Made by a program: the position numbers and the translations under genes
Shown here: positions 8,785 through 17,299 of the stretch, piece after piece
Layout: each line of letters begins with the position of its first letter
Position numbering within the stretch: position 1 is the first letter of the stretch
Assembly (NCBI RefSeq): GCF_014201885.1
Contig: NZ_JACHFN010000007.1
Location: 156,311 to 220,310, forward strand
Direction: 5' to 3'
Length of the DNA stretch: 64,000 bases
DNA from: Deinococcus budaensis
GTDB lineage: Bacteria > Deinococcota > Deinococci > Deinococcales > Deinococcaceae
Notes under the pieces: generated by a model
The model's database searches: none
Seen by the model: the letters and a program-made list of their open reading frames with translations, nothing else
Told to the model about the DNA's origin: nothing

Positions 8785-9204
8785 TCAGGGGCGGACCTCC
8801 CGGCCCACGGGGCGCTCGCCCACCGGCGCGGCGAGGCGGCGCAGCTGCGAGAGGGCGAGCAACACGAAGGCGGCTTCCAGCCCCAGCGAGAGCACCCCCA
8901 GCGGCTCGGCCCAGTTGCCGATGTCGTCCCGGGCGCCGGGCAGCCCCACGCTGCGGGTCAGCACGTAGCCCAGCAGGGCGCCCAGCGAGATCAGCCCGCC
9001 CAGGACGTACCCCGCCCGCCAGCGGTTGCTCAGCAGCCACGCGCCCGCCGCCGCGCACCCGGCGACCAGCAGGACGTACAGCCAGCCCAGGGAGGGCGTC
9101 TCCCCGAACTTGTCGGGAATGTCCCGGAAGTGAATCCAGGCGATGGCGGCGAGCAGCAGAGGACCGGACCAGAAGCGCGGGCTGAGGGTCGCAGTGGGGG
9201 ACAT
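8785..9204 (-). CDS. Small integral membrane protein (about four TM segments)
   Basis: Protein of 139 residues with about four hydrophobic segments: FWSGPLLLAAIAWIHF, LGWLYVLLVAGCAAAGAWLL, YVLGGLISLGALLGYVL and LGVLSLGLEAAFVLLALSQL. No catalytic motif is recognised. The ATG at 9204 is chosen over longer readings because AGGAGAAGCC lies directly upstream and the longer N-terminus would overlap a separate gene relic. It precedes the GH1-like gene closely and is probably cotranscribed. Function unknown. Confidence 0.75.
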   Translation of the reverse strand: MSPTATLSPRFWSGPLLLAAIAWIHFRDIPDKFGETPSLGWLYVLLVAGCAAAGAWLLSNRWRAGYVLGGLISLGALLGYVLTRSVGLPGARDDIGNWAEPLGVLSLGLEAAFVLLALSQLRRLAAPVGERPVGREVRP

Positions 9205-9302
9205 GGCTTCTCCTGCGGGTGAGAGAGGGCGAGACCGCCGGGCGGGGTGCGGCGGGCGGCCGGAGCGAACGGAGCCTCCAGCGCCAGCCTGAGCGCCGAA
9301 GT

Positions 9303-9982
9303 TCAGGGCCAGCTGAAACGCGCCTCGCGGACTGGGCGGGCGGCTTCCGGCGGCAGCGGCTGGGGACTGAGCAGCTCGTTGCGCCGCACGAAGGCGTGCA
9401 TAAAGCGCCCCAGCACGCGCGTCTGGGTGCGGTAGGCCTCCACCGCCGCGCGCTTGCCCGCCACCTGGGCCGGGGTCAGATCCACCCGGGTCCAGGGCAG
9501 GCGGCGGGCCAGGGGCGGGGGGGTCAGCGGCAACGCCGGGTGCAGGCCCTTGGGCAGCGGTCACTCCAGGCCGCCGTGAACCACCCAGTAGCGCAGGCGG
9601 CCCGCCTGTCCGCGCGCCCCCAGCAGCCGCATGGCGATGTAGGAGAGGGTCCGGTGGTCACTGTGAAAGTCCTGCGGCGCGGGGACGAGCACCACGTCGG
9701 GCCGCACCCGCCCCAGCACCCGCGTCAGGTCGGCTTCCAGCGCGGCGCAGAACAGGAACCACGGAAACACCAGGTCGGTCAGGGTGAGGCCGCCCCCCCC
9801 CACGGCGCGTGCCGGAGCGGCCCGGGCGTGAGGCTTCCCAGCGCCACGTTGTTCACCAGCAGCATCAGCCCCACCGTCAGCCCCCGCCAGGCGTCCAGCG
9901 CGGCGAGGCGCCCGGTCCCGGCCGCAGCGGGGGCGGCGGGAGCGGCGGTGGAGCGGTCGGCCAGTGCGGGGGAGGTCGCCAT
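9303..9982 (-). pseudogene. Chimeric relic: DUF5009-type acyltransferase N-terminus joined to LmbE/PIG-L deacetylase C-terminus
   Basis: The 5' part starts at ATG 9982 (AAAGGACC ribosome-binding site) and reads like the N-terminus of a heparan-N-acetyltransferase-like membrane protein ([20 protein letters not shown], then LRHAPWGG). A run of nine G on the coding strand (9793-9801) shifts the frame. The next frame continues the same family as [14 protein letters not shown], then switches abruptly to an LmbE/PIG-L deacetylase C-terminus (DVVLVPAPQDFHSDHRTLSYIAMRLLG). That is cut by an in-frame TGA at 9561-9563 where a Trp codon is expected, after which the same frame continues (PLPKGLHPALPL onward) to 9303. 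The junction looks like a deletion that fused two neighbouring genes. The G run alone could be a sequencing error, but the fusion and the stop could not. Confidence 0.75.
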
Positions 9983-10119
9983 AACGGGGGGAGGTCCTTT
10001 CGCGGCGCAAGGGGGCGCCGGGGTGGAGGGGGCGGGGTTCGCCTTGCCCTCCAGTCTGGGGACCTGGATAACGGGGAGCTGAAAGGGTCTCCCGTGGGGC
10101 CAGGGACCCCGGGCGGCGC

Positions 10120-10323
10120 TCAGGCCGGTTCCCCGGTCAGCGCGCGCCACTCGTCGTCGAAGAGGGTCAGGGTGAGGGTGCCGCGCAGCCGCAACCGGGC
10201 GAGGGCCACCGGGCCAACCACCTGCCCCAGGTCCCGGGGGGTCACGGCCCAGACGCGCCTCCCCTCCCGCACGAGGACGCGGGCGGGCGCGGGCGGCGCC
10301 CAGGTGCAGGTGACGGTGTGCAT
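10120..10323 (-). CDS. Small hypothetical protein
   Basis: Open frame of 67 codons with a well-placed GGAGGAAAG ribosome-binding site before its ATG, which is the main reason to accept it. The product is basic and probably soluble, with no signal peptide or TM segment ([34 protein letters not shown]). No family is recognised. It lies between the chimeric pseudogene and the HtrA-like protease gene on the same strand. Confidence 0.5.
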   Translation of the reverse strand: MHTVTCTWAPPAPARVLVREGRRVWAVTPRDLGQVVGPVALARLRLRGTLTLTLFDDEWRALTGEPA

Positions 10324-10404
10324 GGCGTCTTTCCTCCCCGGTGCGGCCGGATATCGCGGCCAGAAACGGGCGGGGCGGTGGGGCGGCGGGCGCGGGGCGC
10401 AGGC

Positions 10405-11637
10405 CTACAGCGGCTGCACCGACGGGGCGAACGGCGGGGGCGGGGCGGCGGGCAGGGTCCGCGGCACCGTCAGCGTCCGGTCCCCGCGCCGCAGGGTCAG
10501 GGGGACCCGGACCCCGGGGCGCTCGCCCAACAGCGCCGCTTGCAGGTCCTGCACCGAGGCCACCGCCCGGCCTCCCGCCGCTGTGATCACGTCGCCGCCC
10601 AGCCGGATGGTGCCGTCCGGAAAGCGCCGCACCCGCGCGCCTCCGCGCAGCCCGGCAGCGGCGGCGGGGCTACCCGGCTCGACCGTCTGCACCAGCAGGC
10701 CGCGGGCAGGCAGCCCCAGATCCCGGCGCGCGGCCGGGGCCAGCTCGCGCAGGTTCAGCGCCAGCAGACCGAGGTGAGGCAGGCGGATCAGCTCGCCCGC
10801 GAGCAGGCGCGGCAGCAGGCTCCTGGCGACGTTGATGGGGATGGCAAAGCCGATGCCGGCGTTTTGCCCGGTGCCCGCCGCGTCCCGGACCGGGGAGAAG
10901 ATCTGCGTGTTCACCCCGATCACCTGCCCCAGTGCGTTGAGCAGCGGGCCGCCCGAGTTGCCCGGATTGATGGCGGCGTCAGTCTGAACGGCTGGCTGCG
11001 GCACCCTGTCCACCCCGGTGGGAATCATCCGCCCCACCGCCGAGACGATGCCCTGCGTGACCGTGAGGGTCAGCCCGAAGGGGGCGCCCAGCGCGGTGGC
11101 CGTCTCTCCGGCCTCCAGCGCGTCGCTGTCGCCCAGGGGGAGCGGGCGCAGGTCGGCCGGGGGCACGCCCCGCACCCGCAGCAGGGCCAGGTCGTAGTCG
11201 GGGGCGGTCCCGACCACGCTGGCCGGGTACGCCTGCTCGCGGCCGCGCAGCCGCACCAGCAGGGCCGAAGCGTCCCGCACCACGTGCTCATTGGTCAGGA
11301 TATGCCCCGCGCGGTCGATCACGAAGCCTGAGCCGCTGGCGGCCGGGACCTCCACGTCGCCGGGCGCCGGAGAACGCGGCCCGAAGAGGGTGCCGCCTTC
11401 CAGCGGGGTGAAGCGGGTGATCAAGACCACCCCGTCCCGGGCCGCCTTCACGACCTGCACGGTGCTGGGCACGGAGCGCGGCGGCCTGCCGGAACTGGCG
11501 GCGCCCCCGCCCTGCCCTCCGGGGGCAGCGGCCGCAGGCGCGGCTTCCTGCACCCCCTCACCCGGGGCGCTGGCCGACGGGGGGCGGCAGCCGGACAGCG
11601 CCAGCAGGATCATCAGCAGGGCGGGCGTCCCCTTCAT
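10405..11637 (-). CDS. HtrA/DegP-type S1C serine protease, lipoprotein
   Basis: Protein of 410 residues with an N-terminal lipoprotein signal (LLALSGC, lipid-anchored Cys17), a Pro/Ala-rich linker, a trypsin-fold protease domain and one C-terminal PDZ domain (about 300-395). The catalytic triad is visible: His118 (ILTNEHVV), Asp149 (DYDLALL) and Ser228 (NPGNSGGPL). It probably degrades or refolds damaged envelope proteins at the membrane surface. It has a strong GGAGGAGACG ribosome-binding site. A sensor kinase/response regulator pair lies directly upstream on the same strand, reminiscent of envelope-stress systems that control degP; the regulatory link is inferred. Confidence 0.92.
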   Translation of the reverse strand: MKGTPALLMILLALSGCRPPSASAPGEGVQEAAPAAAAPGGQGGGAASSGRPPRSVPSTVQVVKAARDGVVLITRFTPLEGGTLFGPRSPAPGDVEVPAASGSGFVIDRAGHILTNEHVVRDASALLVRLRGREQAYPASVVGTAPDYDLALLRVRGVPPADLRPLPLGDSDALEAGETATALGAPFGLTLTVTQGIVSAVGRMIPTGVDRVPQPAVQTDAAINPGNSGGPLLNALGQVIGVNTQIFSPVRDAAGTGQNAGIGFAIPINVARSLLPRLLAGELIRLPHLGLLALNLRELAPAARRDLGLPARGLLVQTVEPGSPAAAAGLRGGARVRRFPDGTIRLGGDVITAAGGRAVASVQDLQAALLGERPGVRVPLTLRRGDRTLTVPRTLPAAPPPPFAPSVQPL

Positions 11638-11698
11638 CGTCTCCTCCAGGGGGAGCGCGCCCGGTCCTGGCCCGGCGGCACTGTTCCCCCTGCGCTCC

Positions 11699-11704
11699 AG
11701 TGTA
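11699..11704 (-). promoter_or_regulatory. Candidate -10 box for the HtrA gene
   Basis: TACACT on the minus strand, 62 bases upstream of the HtrA-like start and followed by its ribosome-binding site. No good -35 is visible, so this is a weak call. Just upstream on the same strand the odd palindrome CGCCT-T-AGGCG and two GCCTT direct repeats 13 bases apart could bind the neighbouring OmpR-type regulator. Confidence 0.3.
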
Positions 11705-11749
11705 CGCGCCCGCCTAAGGCGAACCTGAAAGGCAGGCCCCGGGGAGGGG

Positions 11750-13060
11750 TCAGGGGGAAGGCGGCGGCTCGCCGGGCAGCACCAGCCGGGCGCGGGTACC
11801 GCCCTGGGACCGGCGCTCCAGCCGGACGCGCCCCCCGTGGGCCTGGGCGACCTCGCGCACGACGGTCAGGCCCAGGCCGGAGCCTTCCTGCCGCGCCGGG
11901 CCGCGCGCGAACGGCTCAAAGAGGGTCTCCACCCCTTCGGGCATTCCCGGCCCGCTGTCCTCGACCCGCAGCTCGGCGTAGGCGCCCAGGGCGTGGACCG
12001 AGACCCGGACCTCGCCCCGGGGGGTGAACTTCAGGGCGTTGCCGACCAGGTTTTCCAGCGCCCGGGTGACCAGGTCGGGGTCCACCCGCGCCTGGGCCGG
12101 TTCGCCGTCCAGCAGCAGGTCGAGGCCGCGCTCCGCCGCCAGGGGGTGCAGCCGGTCCACCACGTCCCCGGCCAGCGCCAGCAGGTCGGTCGGCGTGTAG
12201 CTGGGGGCCTGCCGGGCGCGCGTGAGGCTCAGCAGGTTGCCGGTGAGTTCGCGCAGCCGCAGGGCCGTGCGCTCCGTGCGGGCCAGCGCCGCCGCCAGTT
12301 CCTGCGGGGAGCGGGGCCGCGAGCGCGCATGCTGCACGTCCGCGATCAGGGCCGCGACGGGGGTCCGCAGCTCGTGCGAGGCGTTGGCCAGAAAGAGGGC
12401 CTCGCGCTCGCGCTGGTCGCGCAACTCGGCCAGGCTGAGGTCCAGGGCGCGGGCGAGGTCGCCCACCTCGCCGCGCGCCAGGACCCCCGGCACGGGCAGC
12501 GGGTCGCCCAGCCGCCGCACCCGCGCGGCCAGGCGCTCCAGCGGGCGCAGCGTGGCCCCCACCACCCAGGCGGTGACCAGCCCCGCCAACGCGGCCAGGC
12601 CCGCCCCCGCCCCCAGCGCGACGAGGCCGTAGCGCTCCAGGGTGCGCCGGATGGGGGTCAGGCTGCGGCCCACCTGCACGGCGTCGCGCCCCGAGCGGCG
12701 CACCGCCACGATCAGGTCGCGGTGCCGCAGCGGCCGATCCACGGCGGCGGTCGGCGCGGGCGGCAGCGCGAGGAGTGCCGGGTCCGGGGTGCCGCCGGTC
12801 CAGACCGGCCGGCCGTCCTCGAAGGCGCGGGCACTGGAGGCCGCCCCCTCGCGGTACAGCAGGGCCTCGGCTCCGGCGGGCAGGGGGCCGGGGGTCCGCA
12901 CCGCCAGGTCCAGCAGCGCGTCCGCCTGCCCGGAGACCGCCTGCGTCAACGCCGCGACCTCGGCGCGCCACAGCAGCAGGCCGACTGCCCCCGACAGCGC
13001 CAGCAGCGAGAGCAGCGTGACCCCCACGCTCAGCAAGACCAGCTTGGGGCGCAGGCGCAT
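11750..13060 (-). CDS. Sensor histidine kinase
   Basis: Membrane sensor kinase of about 436 residues: TM1 (about 7-30), periplasmic sensor of about 110 residues, TM2 (about 145-168), HAMP, a HisKA domain with phospho-His229 (ASHELRTPVAAL), and a HATPase with N-box ENLVGNALKFTP, G1 DSGPGMPEG and G2 GSGLGLTVV. The ATG at 13060 is used; a GTG at 13072 overlaps the regulator's stop (GTGA) and is an equally possible start. It pairs with the adjacent OmpR-type regulator. The downstream HtrA-like gene suggests an envelope-stress stimulus (inference). Confidence 0.93.
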   Translation of the reverse strand: MRLRPKLVLLSVGVTLLSLLALSGAVGLLLWRAEVAALTQAVSGQADALLDLAVRTPGPLPAGAEALLYREGAASSARAFEDGRPVWTGGTPDPALLALPPAPTAAVDRPLRHRDLIVAVRRSGRDAVQVGRSLTPIRRTLERYGLVALGAGAGLAALAGLVTAWVVGATLRPLERLAARVRRLGDPLPVPGVLARGEVGDLARALDLSLAELRDQREREALFLANASHELRTPVAALIADVQHARSRPRSPQELAAALARTERTALRLRELTGNLLSLTRARQAPSYTPTDLLALAGDVVDRLHPLAAERGLDLLLDGEPAQARVDPDLVTRALENLVGNALKFTPRGEVRVSVHALGAYAELRVEDSGPGMPEGVETLFEPFARGPARQEGSGLGLTVVREVAQAHGGRVRLERRSQGGTRARLVLPGEPPPSP

Positions 13061-13068
13061 GGCCTGAG

Positions 13069-13734
13069 TCACGCCTCCGGAAAGAGGTAGCCCAGGCCGC
13101 GCTGGGTGACGATCACCCCGTCGCCCAGCTTGCGGCGCACGTTGCGCACGTACGTCTCCACGACGTTGCTCTCGGCGCCGAAGGCTCCGTCCCAGACACG
13201 TTCGATCAGCTCCTCCTTGCGGTAGATCCGCCCCGGCGCGGAGGCCAGCACCTCGATCAGGGCGTATTCCTTGGCGGTCAGCGCGACGCGCACCCCCGCC
13301 CGGAGCACCGCGCGGCCCGTCCAGTCGAAGCGCAGGTCGCGCCACTCCAGCGCGGTGCGCGCCTCAGCGCGGGTCCGGCGCACCAGCGCCCGCAGCCGCG
13401 CGTGCAGCTCTCCAAGGTCAAAGGGCTTGACGAGGTAGTCGTCCCCGCCCGCGTCCAGCCCGCCGATGCGGTCCCCGATGGTGTCGCGGGCAGACAAGAA
13501 CAGCACCGGCATCGTCAACCCGCCCGCGCGCAGCCGCCGCACGAGGTCAAAGCCCGTGTCCTCCCCCTCGGGCAGCCGCACGTCCACGATCAGCGCCTGA
13601 TAGGGAAACGAGCGCACCAGGCTCTCGGCCTGCCGGGCGTCGCCCACGGCGTCCACCGCGTACCCCGCCTCGCGCAGGTTGGCCGCGAGGGGCAGGCGGA
13701 TGGCCTCCTCGTCCTCGACCAGCAAAAAGCGCAT
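13069..13734 (-). CDS. OmpR-family response regulator
   Basis: Protein of 221 residues. The receiver domain has the acidic pocket VEDEE, acceptor Asp51 (LIVDVRLP) and Lys in LVKPFDLGE. The winged-helix DNA-binding domain covers about residues 125-220 (LTAKEYALIEVLA, ESNVVETYVRNVRRKLGD). It is the first gene of the kinase unit and is translationally coupled to the kinase. No ribosome-binding site precedes the ATG, but a TACCAT -10 box ends 5 bases upstream, so the mRNA is probably leaderless. Confidence 0.94.
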   Translation of the reverse strand: MRFLLVEDEEAIRLPLAANLREAGYAVDAVGDARQAESLVRSFPYQALIVDVRLPEGEDTGFDLVRRLRAGGLTMPVLFLSARDTIGDRIGGLDAGGDDYLVKPFDLGELHARLRALVRRTRAEARTALEWRDLRFDWTGRAVLRAGVRVALTAKEYALIEVLASAPGRIYRKEELIERVWDGAFGAESNVVETYVRNVRRKLGDGVIVTQRGLGYLFPEA

Positions 13735-13739
13735 ATCTC

Positions 13740-13745
13740 ATGGTA
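13740..13745 (-). promoter_or_regulatory. Leaderless-type -10 box (TACCAT) for the response regulator gene
   Basis: TACCAT on the minus strand ends 5 bases before the regulator ATG, leaving no room for a ribosome-binding site. It matches the TANNNT pattern and spacing described for leaderless Deinococcus transcripts. No clear -35. Confidence 0.45.
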
Positions 13746-13811
13746 GGCCAGCGGCGCGGCGCCCCACCACCCCGGGGCCGGGCCTCTCCTCTCTCCCGCC
13801 CCGCCCGGCGC

Positions 13812-14306
13812 TCAGGGCAGCGGCGCGAGGGTCAGCGTGACCGTGTGCATCTGCTCGCGCGCGGCCCCGGCGCCCAGGCCGCCCACCGCCAGCGAACCGT
13901 CCTCGTTGACCGCCAGGTGAAAAACCAGCTCCCCGCCCGTCGACCGGAACGGCAGCGTCCCCGACACGCGCGCCCACTCCCTGGCCCCGATCCGCAGGGC
14001 GTCCAGGCCCGTCACCAGCTGATAGCCCAGATCGCCCGGGACCAGCGCCTCCAGCCGGGTCGGCTGGCGCTCCCACGACAGCGAAAGGGTCTGCCGCTGC
14101 GTCTGGGCGTGGTCGCCTCCCACGGTGATGACCCGCCACTCCAGCTTTCCCGCTGCGGAGAGCGTCAGCGCGGTCTGAAGCTGGAGGTCTACCCGCTGCA
14201 CGACGAGCACGTTGTTGCCGTGCTCGTCCTCGCGCCCAAAATCGCTGGCGATGGCCGCCTGCACAGCCTGCACGAACTCCAGCACCGACACGGCCCGGCT
14301 CGGCAT
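13812..14306 (-). CDS. Possible trypsin-co-occurring domain (trypco2-like) protein
   Basis: Protein of 164 residues starting at ATG 14306 behind a strong GGGAGGAGG site. The N-terminus is a helix (VSVLEFVQAVQAAIASDFG) followed by alternating beta strands (VLVVQRVDLQLQTALTLS, LEWRVITVGGDHAQ), the arrangement seen in trypco2-type proteins that sit near trypsin-like proteases. The HtrA-like gene 2 kb downstream on the same strand fits that habit. The family call is from pattern and context only; the alternative is an unrelated beta-rich hypothetical. The gene lies upstream of the two-component pair, separated by 77 bases. Confidence 0.55.
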   Translation of the reverse strand: MPSRAVSVLEFVQAVQAAIASDFGREDEHGNNVLVVQRVDLQLQTALTLSAAGKLEWRVITVGGDHAQTQRQTLSLSWERQPTRLEALVPGDLGYQLVTGLDALRIGAREWARVSGTLPFRSTGGELVFHLAVNEDGSLAVGGLGAGAAREQMHTVTLTLAPLP

Positions 14307-14449
14307 CCTGCCTCCTCCCGGGCGCGGCCAAGACGGCCCACCGGAGCCTCGCCGCCCGCCCAGCCTCACCTTACCTGCTCTGGGCCGGGGCCTCCCGGCG
14401 GCCCAGGCCCGTGGGGAGATCAGGCCGCCTCGGGGCCAGGCTGGGCGGG

Positions 14450-14720
14450 CGCTTCCCCCGCGCCGGGAGAGTCGACCGGCACTCCGGCGGCTCCCCAGGT
14501 GCGCTCCACCTCCCCGCCGATGCGGTCCACGTTCCCGGACCGGGGCACGTCGCCGGGCACGGCCCGCGCCTCTCTCCCGGCAGCCTGAATCTCGCGGACC
14601 CCGGCCCGGCCGCCACCTCCTCGTTCAGGCCGTTGACGGCCACGCGGGCGCCCTCGCGGGCAAGCCGAGGCCCTGGCCGCCGCCAGTGATCAGGACGGCC
14701 CTTCGGGTCAAACGTGACGC
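14450..14720 (-). pseudogene. Degenerate short-chain dehydrogenase fragment
   Basis: Pieces of an SDR N-terminal half are readable in shifted frames: the nucleotide-binding motif AVLITGGGQGLG (about 14660-14695), then after a small deletion and frameshift REGARVAVNGLNEEVA, then VDRIGGEVERTWG (about 14490-14530), the equivalent of the segment before NNAG. The catalytic half is missing. The region therefore holds a decayed gene, not an intact ORF. Confidence 0.6.
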
Positions 14721-15045
14721 GAGGTTATTGTGGTGGCCCGGCGAGGACCGGCGCCCCGGAGCGGGTGGACGGCCGGACGCGGGGTGGTTCCCGACAGCCG
14801 CCACGCCGATGTCCTCCGGAATCCGTCTCCGGCCCTGGTGCAACTGGGCGCTGGCCTGCTCACTGGCACATTGGGGGACGTGACCCGGAGCACCAGAGCC
14901 TCCACCAGCCAGCCTCCACCCGCCGCGCCACCCCTGCGGTGTACTGGTTGCTGGTCCGTGTCTCCCGGACCTGCCCACGCGACCGCCTGGGAGCCTAGCC
15001 TCCCGTCGGCAACCCGAGCGGCCCGACCCTTCGAGGAGAACTGCC
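14721..15045. other. Intergenic stretch without a recognised gene
   Basis: About 320 bases between the SDR relic and the small ORF at 15046. Codon-like bias continues in several frames, but no start with a ribosome-binding site and no recognisable protein were found, so this is probably further decayed sequence. The last bases (GAGGAGAA) serve the next gene. Confidence 0.4.
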
Positions 15046-15264
15046 ATGCTGCACCCCGTCCAGAACGCCAGGCGTGACCGCCTCGACCCCAGCGGCAAAC
15101 GGGTCCGGCGGGTGGGCGACGTGAGCGTGAACGGGGCGCCCCTGCGCTTCGCCGCCGGTCTGCTGGAGGGCGCCGCGCACGTCACCACCCTCAGGGGCCG
15201 GGCCGATCTCGTCCTCTTCCCCGAGGTGCGTTCAGGCGTGAACTGGCGCTGGAGCCTGCCGTGA
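15046..15264 (+). CDS. Small hypothetical protein upstream of gluconokinase
   Basis: Open frame of 72 codons with a good GAGGAGAA ribosome-binding site. It overlaps the gluconokinase start by GTGA, which argues for translational coupling and a real gene. The product is basic at the N-terminus (LHPVQNARRDRLDPSGKRVRR) and has no signal peptide or TM segment. Family not recognised. Confidence 0.55.
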   Translation: MLHPVQNARRDRLDPSGKRVRRVGDVSVNGAPLRFAAGLLEGAAHVTTLRGRADLVLFPEVRSGVNWRWSLP

Positions 15265-15758
15265 GGCCCCGCGCCGTCATCGTCATGGGCGTGTCGGGCA
15301 GCGGCAAGACCACCCTCGGAGCGGCGCTGGCCGGGCGGCTGGGCTGGGCCTTCGCGGACGCCGACGACTTCCACCCTGCCGCGAACCGCGAGAAGATGGC
15401 AAGCGGCGTGCCGCTGACCGACGAGGACCGCGCGCCCTGGCTGGAGGCCCTGCACCGCCTGATTGCCGACCACGTGCGCCGGGAGAGGCCGCTGGTCCTT
15501 GCCTGCTCGGCCCTCAAGGAGCGGTATCGCCGCACCCTGATCGGCGAGCTGGAGGGGGTCCGGATCGTCTTTGCTCAGGGCAGCCGGGACCTCATCGCCG
15601 GGCGGATGAGCGCACGGCAACACTTCATGCCCGTGGCGCTGCTCGACAGCCAGCTCGCCGCGCTGGAACCGCCCCAGGACGCCCTCACCGTGGACATCCG
15701 CCTGCCGCTGGAGGAAAACGTCCGACTTCTCGCCGCCAAGCTGACGGACCCGGCGTAG
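15261..15758 (+). CDS. gntK: Gluconokinase
   Basis: Small P-loop kinase of 165 residues that phosphorylates D-gluconate to 6-phosphogluconate, feeding the pentose phosphate pathway. Family hallmarks are the Walker A GVSGSGKTT, ADDFHP, LACSALKERYR and RQHFMPVALLDSQ. Length is typical for the GntK family. The start is GTG, overlapping the stop of the small upstream gene. No gluconate transporter or other gluconate gene is seen next to it. Confidence 0.88.
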   Translation: MRPRAVIVMGVSGSGKTTLGAALAGRLGWAFADADDFHPAANREKMASGVPLTDEDRAPWLEALHRLIADHVRRERPLVLACSALKERYRRTLIGELEGVRIVFAQGSRDLIAGRMSARQHFMPVALLDSQLAALEPPQDALTVDIRLPLEENVRLLAAKLTDPA

Positions 15759-15959
15759 CCCTCAGGACCCGCCCGGGTTCGCAGCGGTTGGGAAAGCGCA
15801 AGCCGAACCCCCGAACCGCGCCAGAGCCTGCCGTGACCCAGCCCCCCCTGGGGAAGTTCGTCGCGGTCCAGGTGCCCGCGCCGCCAGCCCCGTCCCCACT
15901 TCCTGAACGCAAGGCGCCCCTTCTCACGCCCGCACAACCACGCGGTTTTCAGCCCCCGC

Positions 15960-15965
15960 TACACT
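15960..15965 (+). promoter_or_regulatory. Candidate -10 box for the second LivJ-type gene
   Basis: TACACT 56 bases upstream of ATG 16022, which has its own CAGGAG ribosome-binding site. No good -35 is seen. The rest of the 263-base gap after gluconokinase holds only a modest inverted repeat (GGGTTCG ... CGAACCC, about 15775-15811) that could act as the gntK terminator. Confidence 0.3.
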
Positions 15966-16021
15966 CCCACAGAATTCACGTCCATTCCCCCCTCCGCCTT
16001 CCCCCTTTTTCAGGAGCACCG

Positions 16022-17188
<1,167 letters not shown>

Positions 17189-17201
17189 TCCCGGCGCAGG
17201 G

Positions 17202-17235
17202 GCAGGGGGCGGAGGCTTGGCGCTCCGCCCCCTGC
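17202..17235 (+). terminator. Strong GC hairpin after the binding-protein gene
   Basis: Perfect 13-bp stem: GCAGGGGGCGGAG (17202-17214) pairs with CTCCGCCCCCTGC (17223-17235) around the 8-base loop GCTTGGCG, 13 bases after the stop codon. There is no T-tract, as is common in high-GC genomes. Confidence 0.7.
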
Positions 17236-17287
17236 GCGCGCGGCCTGCCGTGGAGAAACGGGGCTGGTCACCCCTCCCCCGCCGGGG

Positions 17288-17293
17288 CATGAT
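17288..17293 (+). promoter_or_regulatory. Leaderless-type -10 box (CATGAT) for the phospholipase D-like gene
   Basis: CATGAT, a one-base variant of TANNNT, ends 6 bases before ATG 17300, with no ribosome-binding site between. A weak -35 (TGGTCA, 17265-17270) lies 17 bases upstream. Confidence 0.4.
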
Positions 17294-17299
17294 GGCGGC

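Noticed and set aside
9793..9801. Phase-variable homopolymer switching a functional gene
   Set aside because: A nine-base run can slip, but the downstream fusion and in-frame stop mean that no frame restores an intact protein.
10120..14306. Shared MHTVT string in the 67-residue protein and the trypco2-like protein
   Set aside because: Only five residues match, at the N-terminus of one and near the C-terminus of the other, which is not enough to claim a duplication.
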